64,000 bases of DNA from positions 133,906 to 197,905 of the forward strand of contig CAJOIT010000009.1 of NCBI GenBank assembly GCA_905234755.1, given 5' to 3'. Below, in pieces: positions 60,654 to 64,000 of this stretch (the stretch's first letter is position 1; each line of letters begins with the position of its first letter). The translations under genes and the position numbers were made by a program. Below the pieces are notes generated by a model. The model was given only the letters and a program-made list of their open reading frames with translations, was not told where the DNA came from and did not search any database. Source of the stretch: an uncultured Bacteroidales bacterium (GTDB taxonomy: Bacteria > Bacteroidota > Bacteroidia > Bacteroidales > ML635J-15).

Positions 60654-61437
60654 TCATGAACTTTTTTACAACTGCTGAAAATTCATCAAAAATCAGTGCA
60701 TTTGTCGCAACCATTTCGCCACCGAACAGATAATTGTTACCGCACGAGAAATCGCAAACCTTACCTCCAGCCTCCTGCAAAATGATGATTCCTGCCGCAA
60801 CATCGTAGGGCTTCAAATCGTACTCGTAGAAAGCATCGAACCTTCCTGCAGCGACATAGGCCATATCCACAGCCGCCGAACCCAAGCGACGGACACCCTG
60901 TGCATGTGTGACAAAATATTTCATCAAGTCAATGTACCTGTCAATAATATCGAACCTATTGTATGGGAAGCCAGTTGCAACAAAAGAATTTGCTATTGCA
61001 CCAACTTTTGACACCGAAATTTTCTTTCCGTTAAGCCAAGCACCTCCATTCTTGTAAGCAGAAAAGCATTCCTTATGTCCAACCTCATAGACCACGCCTA
61101 CGACGATTTCATCGTTCTGTTTCAGTGCAATACTTACCGAACAAGGATAAATTCCGTGAATGAAATTTGATGTGCCATCTATCGGGTCAACTATCCAGTT
61201 GTAAACCTCACCAACCTTCTGCGATGACTTTTCCTCAGCGATAAAACCAGCCTCTGGCAAAATCTGCATCAGTTCCGACACAATGAACTTTTCGGTTTTC
61301 TTGTCAATTTCGGTAACGAAATCGTTCTTGCCTTTTGCATCAATGGCATAATCGGCATTATTTATATGGCTTCTAATAATTTCAGCAGCATTCTCAGCCA
61401 CAAAAATCGTTTTCTTGCAAATATCTTCTAGGTTCAT
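60646..61437 (-). CDS. suhB: Inositol monophosphatase family protein
   Basis: 263 residues. Metal-binding motifs: EEKS (Glu), WIVDPIDGTSNFIHG (DPIDGT) and the C-terminal EYDLKPYDVAAGIIILQEAGG (WD-like D-P-YD-A-G element). Family members hydrolyse inositol-1-phosphate or related sugar phosphates (fructose-1,6-bisphosphate, 3'-phosphoadenosine). Specificity is not determined by the sequence; suhB is the usual bacterial name. Overlaps the rhomboid gene by 8 bp. Confidence 0.87.
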   Translation of the reverse strand: MNLEDICKKTIFVAENAAEIIRSHINNADYAIDAKGKNDFVTEIDKKTEKFIVSELMQILPEAGFIAEEKSSQKVGEVYNWIVDPIDGTSNFIHGIYPCSVSIALKQNDEIVVGVVYEVGHKECFSAYKNGGAWLNGKKISVSKVGAIANSFVATGFPYNRFDIIDRYIDLMKYFVTHAQGVRRLGSAAVDMAYVAAGRFDAFYEYDLKPYDVAAGIIILQEAGGKVCDFSCGNNYLFGGEMVATNALIFDEFSAVVKKFMNE

Positions 61438-61474
61438 AAGTTTAATTTCTTGTTATATTAAATTACTATTTTTT

Positions 61475-62698
61475 TCATTCCGCCTGTGGCATTGGTTCAC
61501 ACTGGGTTTTGTTTACTACACGGTCGCGCATGAGTTTCATGTCGGTAAAGTTTCTGGAAATGTTCTGCACTATTTCCATATAGTTGTCCGTATCGCCATT
61601 CTTGTAGTAAAACGGTTTTATCGAAATGCAATTTTTGTGTTCGAAAAGAGTGTTGAGCAAAGTCCCGTCCGACTGACCACACGAATGCCCGATTATGAAT
61701 ATCTGATATGGCGAAGATTCCATAAAGGCAAGCAGTTTCCTATATGCCGGAGCTTCGAGGTACTTTATTGTTTTTATGTTTTTCAAGCTCTCCTTGTCGT
61801 TTCTTTTCTGCAGATCCTTGAATGTCTTGTCCTGCTCGTCACCATATCCAAATATTATGTTTTCGAAATTATTCAATGTGCCATGGATATGATTGACGAT
61901 AAACTTATCTGAATTCTTGGGGAAATATTTGTCTGCAATATCGGTATAATTAAAGTTCAGGAGCATTATTCTATCAGGCAGCAAGAGTTCTATTGGGTAA
62001 CCAATTGTTTCGCCCTTTATGCCATCAATTGACCCGCCTTTTTCCTTATATTCCTTTACATGATATGTACTGTATTGTATTTTATGATAACCGTCTATCA
62101 ATTCATTAAGCTTTTGATCATTGTATTTCAACCTGCCATCTACTATGTCCCAGAAAACATTTGACGAGCTGACGGCAACATCCTTAGCCAGTATCGGTTT
62201 GAACAAAATGCTTTCTATGTCGTAGTTGATTGATGGGTTCGGAGTGTTTTTCTCAATTTCCTTAAGGTATTCAGCCAGATATTTCTTGATAATGCTTAGC
62301 TCGTTGTTGATGCTTTTTATTTCATCGCTGTTATCAATTGATGTCAGCAAATTGTAGTACTCATTTTCAATGTCCACCCATTTCTTGTCATTCAGTTCCC
62401 TTATTATTCCTTGAAACAACTTAGAAGGTATGACCTTGAATTTATCTTTCTGGTTTTGAATATTGTTCAATATGTCATAGATACTCAATTTGTTAAAAGT
62501 GCTGGCATCGGCATAATAACTGCTCCATATACCATAGTTGATTATCAGTTTGCAAAGACCATCATCGCTTTCATTCGTATTTTCGGATTTTAGTTTATTT
62601 ATTCTTTCCGCCCAATACCAATCTATGAAATCTGCATAACTTGTTTTCAGTCCGTATGCCAAGTCGAAGCCGTTGCCGATGAGAATGATTCTGTTCAT
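61475..62698 (-). CDS. AbiH-family abortive infection protein
   Basis: 407 residues. N-terminal RIILIGNGFDLAYGLKTSYADF, a middle LLNFNYTDIAD and NHIHGTLNNFENIIFGYG, and IFIIGHSCGQSDGTLLNTLF near residue 345 are the AbiH hallmarks; AbiH is a phage-exclusion factor first found in Lactococcus and distantly related to SIR2-like folds. ATG 62698 is preferred to TTG two codons earlier. 13 bp downstream of a BRO-type gene and within ~1.3 kb of the rRNA operon end. Defence role is inferred from the family. Confidence 0.85.
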   Translation of the reverse strand: MNRIILIGNGFDLAYGLKTSYADFIDWYWAERINKLKSENTNESDDGLCKLIINYGIWSSYYADASTFNKLSIYDILNNIQNQKDKFKVIPSKLFQGIIRELNDKKWVDIENEYYNLLTSIDNSDEIKSINNELSIIKKYLAEYLKEIEKNTPNPSINYDIESILFKPILAKDVAVSSSNVFWDIVDGRLKYNDQKLNELIDGYHKIQYSTYHVKEYKEKGGSIDGIKGETIGYPIELLLPDRIMLLNFNYTDIADKYFPKNSDKFIVNHIHGTLNNFENIIFGYGDEQDKTFKDLQKRNDKESLKNIKTIKYLEAPAYRKLLAFMESSPYQIFIIGHSCGQSDGTLLNTLFEHKNCISIKPFYYKNGDTDNYMEIVQNISRNFTDMKLMRDRVVNKTQCEPMPQAE

Positions 62699-62711
62699 AT
62701 CCAATTAGTAT

Positions 62712-63575
62712 TTATTCCCCATCCGTAAGTTTTGGTTTCTCATCATCGCTTGCCTCTATGCTTTTTATATAGTCGCTAGCCTTAGACGAAGAAATAATGC
62801 TTCGTCCTAATTGGCTTTCCAGTTGATTGCGGGCTACTTTGGCTACACTTCCGCCATCTTTAGCCACTTGCTTTTGCTGTTGGAAACCTTTGGGGTCGCG
62901 TTGCTTGGACAATTCGGCAGCGGACGCTTCGGCAAGAGTATTAAGAGCGATTTCAAGATTCGTCATGTTATCGCGTAAATTCTCCTTCTTCAATCCTTTG
63001 AAGTGCTTGTATTGCTTTATAGTAAAACCGCTCCATTCGCGAGTGATTATATCTGTGAGAGAAGCATATTCCAGTCCTTCCTGTACGCCAGTGCGATTCC
63101 ATTCATCGGTAAGTTCCTTGCGCACCTCTATGCTCTTAATACGTTGGTTAATCCACGCATCGCTGTAACCCAAACGCTTGTAATCGACTATGGCTTGGTC
63201 TATACTCAATTCCGGATCCTGCATTTGGTCAATGCGCTGGCTTGCCACCTGCGCCATCCATTGCTTGAATGGTTCAGCCTTAGGTGATGGTATTGATTGA
63301 ATAATACGGAAAAGTTGTTCTGTATCAGCAACATCTGTCAGACGTTTTTTTCCATCTTCTGCTTGTAATTTCAACTGGTTACAACTTGTAACCGTTTCAT
63401 TTCCTTCCTTTATTAGACGGTGCTTCAACACTTTCCAATAATTACGAGAATTAGGGCTATCGGTTAATACAGCACACACATCTACTATCGAAAAATACCA
63501 TTTTTCCACTTGGTCGTCCCAAACTGTGCGGACTTTTCGCTGTTCAAAAAGCTGTAATGATTCTCTTTTTGTCAT
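62712..63575 (-). CDS. BRO-N / DinD-like antirepressor-type protein
   Basis: 287 residues. A BRO-N domain (VRTVWDDQVEKWYFSIVDVCAVLTDSPNSRNYWKVLKHRL) is followed by an ETVTSCNQLKLQAEDGKKRLTDVAD insert and IIQSIPSPKAEPFKQWMAQVASQRIDQ, then the long C-terminal portion (YSDAWINQRIKSIEVRKELTDEW...GLKKENLRDNMTNLE) typical of BRO/DinD-type proteins. Such proteins are found in prophages and defence islands. The codons for TVTSCNQLK contain a palindrome (63377-63393) related to those just upstream. Confidence 0.85.
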   Translation of the reverse strand: MTKRESLQLFEQRKVRTVWDDQVEKWYFSIVDVCAVLTDSPNSRNYWKVLKHRLIKEGNETVTSCNQLKLQAEDGKKRLTDVADTEQLFRIIQSIPSPKAEPFKQWMAQVASQRIDQMQDPELSIDQAIVDYKRLGYSDAWINQRIKSIEVRKELTDEWNRTGVQEGLEYASLTDIITREWSGFTIKQYKHFKGLKKENLRDNMTNLEIALNTLAEASAAELSKQRDPKGFQQQKQVAKDGGSVAKVARNQLESQLGRSIISSSKASDYIKSIEASDDEKPKLTDGE

Positions 63576-63609
63576 ATATCGATTGTTTACCTTGCAAATT
63601 TACAAAAAC

Positions 63610-63861
63610 TCACGTTTGTTTCATAATAAACTTATCAACATTCTGCAACATATTCAAATCGGCAGTTGTTAGCTGCCGATTTAGTAACTTATTCACATTC
63701 AACAATATATCCCAATAGACTTTTTTTTTCAACCCGTTATAATTTGTAACGGTTTCGTTTTTCAGTTTCAACTGGTGACAATTTGTCACGGGTTCATTTT
63801 TGCTATAGTTTTGCCCAAGATTACAACATTCAGTAGGGGGACAATTTGTCCCCCACTTCAA
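63610..63861 (-). other. Upstream tract with three ACAA-N-TTGT palindromes; possible decayed BRO-type frame
   Basis: Palindromes at 63734-63752 (CCGTTA.../TAACGG), 63775-63789 (GTGACAATTTGTCAC) and 63836-63854 (GGGGGACAA T TTGTCCCCC) share the core ACAATTTGT. A minus-strand frame from TTG 63861 would read 83 residues including VTNCHQLKLKNETVTNY, which looks like the palindrome-coded part of the adjacent BRO protein. I cannot tell a real small gene from a repeat relic. 63650-63680 also has the hairpin ATCGGCAG/CTGCCGAT. Confidence 0.4.
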
Positions 63862-63904
63862 ATCCTATTCAGAATTATACCAGATTTCTATTGGGTATAT
63901 ATAC

Positions 63905-63936
63905 AAAAAAAGTCCCGACTTATAAGTCAGGACTTT
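63905..63936 (-). terminator. Terminator of the rRNA operon
   Basis: AAAGTCCTGACTTATAAGTCGGGACTTT stem on the minus strand followed by T7, immediately after the 5S rRNA. Confidence 0.88.
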
Positions 63937-63938
63937 GA

Positions 63939-64000
63939 AGGACGGCGGCGACCTACTCTCCCACAATACGCAGTACCATCGGCGCTGGTGAGCTTAGCTT
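63939..64000 (-). rRNA. rrf: 5S rRNA, 3' part (cut by window edge)
   Basis: Minus-strand AAGCTCACCAGCGCCGATGG, then TACTGCGTATTGTGGGAGAG and TAGGTCGCCGCCGTCC, is the conserved 3' half of 5S rRNA. The 5' half and the rest of the rRNA operon lie beyond the window. The exact 3' end is approximate. Confidence 0.93.

Overview
The window looks like chromosome of a Bacteroidetes bacterium, most probably Bacteroidales. It is AT-rich. Many genes follow the Bacteroidetes -7 promoter box TAnnTTTG (for example at 3066, 29493, 30325, 33900, 37404, 46882, 49094 and 51169). Several large secreted proteins end in a type IX secretion (T9SS) C-terminal sorting domain, the T9SS Plug (DUF5103) gene is present, and families such as DUF6913, the ~670-residue urocanate hydratase and YfhO are typical of the phylum. 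The window ends inside a 5S rRNA on the minus strand, so an rRNA operon lies just beyond the right edge.

Layout. 1-4.5 kb is core metabolism: mtaB, dapA, DUF6913 and a CCA/poly(A) polymerase. 4.5-7 kb is a compact minus-strand array of three short tailless SSB paralogs around two proteins with phage polyvalent-protein (barnase/LPD-like) features; this is the most unusual locus. 7-12 kb has a lipoprotein metallopeptidase, a BspA-like leucine-rich T9SS protein and a long structured RNA resembling 6S RNA. 12-21 kb is accessory: an AT-rich SIR2-like defence candidate, a serine hydrolase, hutU, a plus-strand group ending in an agmatine-deiminase-like enzyme and a Sel1-repeat protein, and a nucleotidyltransferase with an unusual tail. 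21.6-27 kb holds lipoproteins, tRNA-Leu, T9SS Plug and AMP nucleosidase. 27-36 kb carries three large T9SS cargo proteins, rnpB and recR, with intergenic regions full of short palindromic repeats. 36-42 kb is an envelope/glycan group: RNase HI, nitronate monooxygenase-like, YfhO and two glycosyltransferases.

42-45 kb is a tight three-gene minus-strand operon (IspD/TarI-like cytidylyltransferase, SDR, CDP-polyol phosphotransferase) that could make and use CDP-ribitol. 45-51 kb contains a FISUMP surface protein, an FkbM methyltransferase whose leader carries an in-frame TAG, a Fic protein with Gln at the usual catalytic His and a cluster of operator-like sites upstream, and a DUF4143-type ATPase broken by a TAA and framed by two nearly identical 26-bp palindromes; ispD follows. 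51-61.5 kb is mostly housekeeping: a BaiN-like flavoprotein, an ECF sigma factor, a methyltransferase, a UvrD/AddA-like helicase-nuclease, a radical SAM protein, a rhomboid protease and an inositol monophosphatase-like enzyme. 61.5-64 kb, beside the rRNA operon, is an accessory insertion: AbiH, a BRO-type protein and a series of palindromes sharing the core ACAA-N-TTGT.
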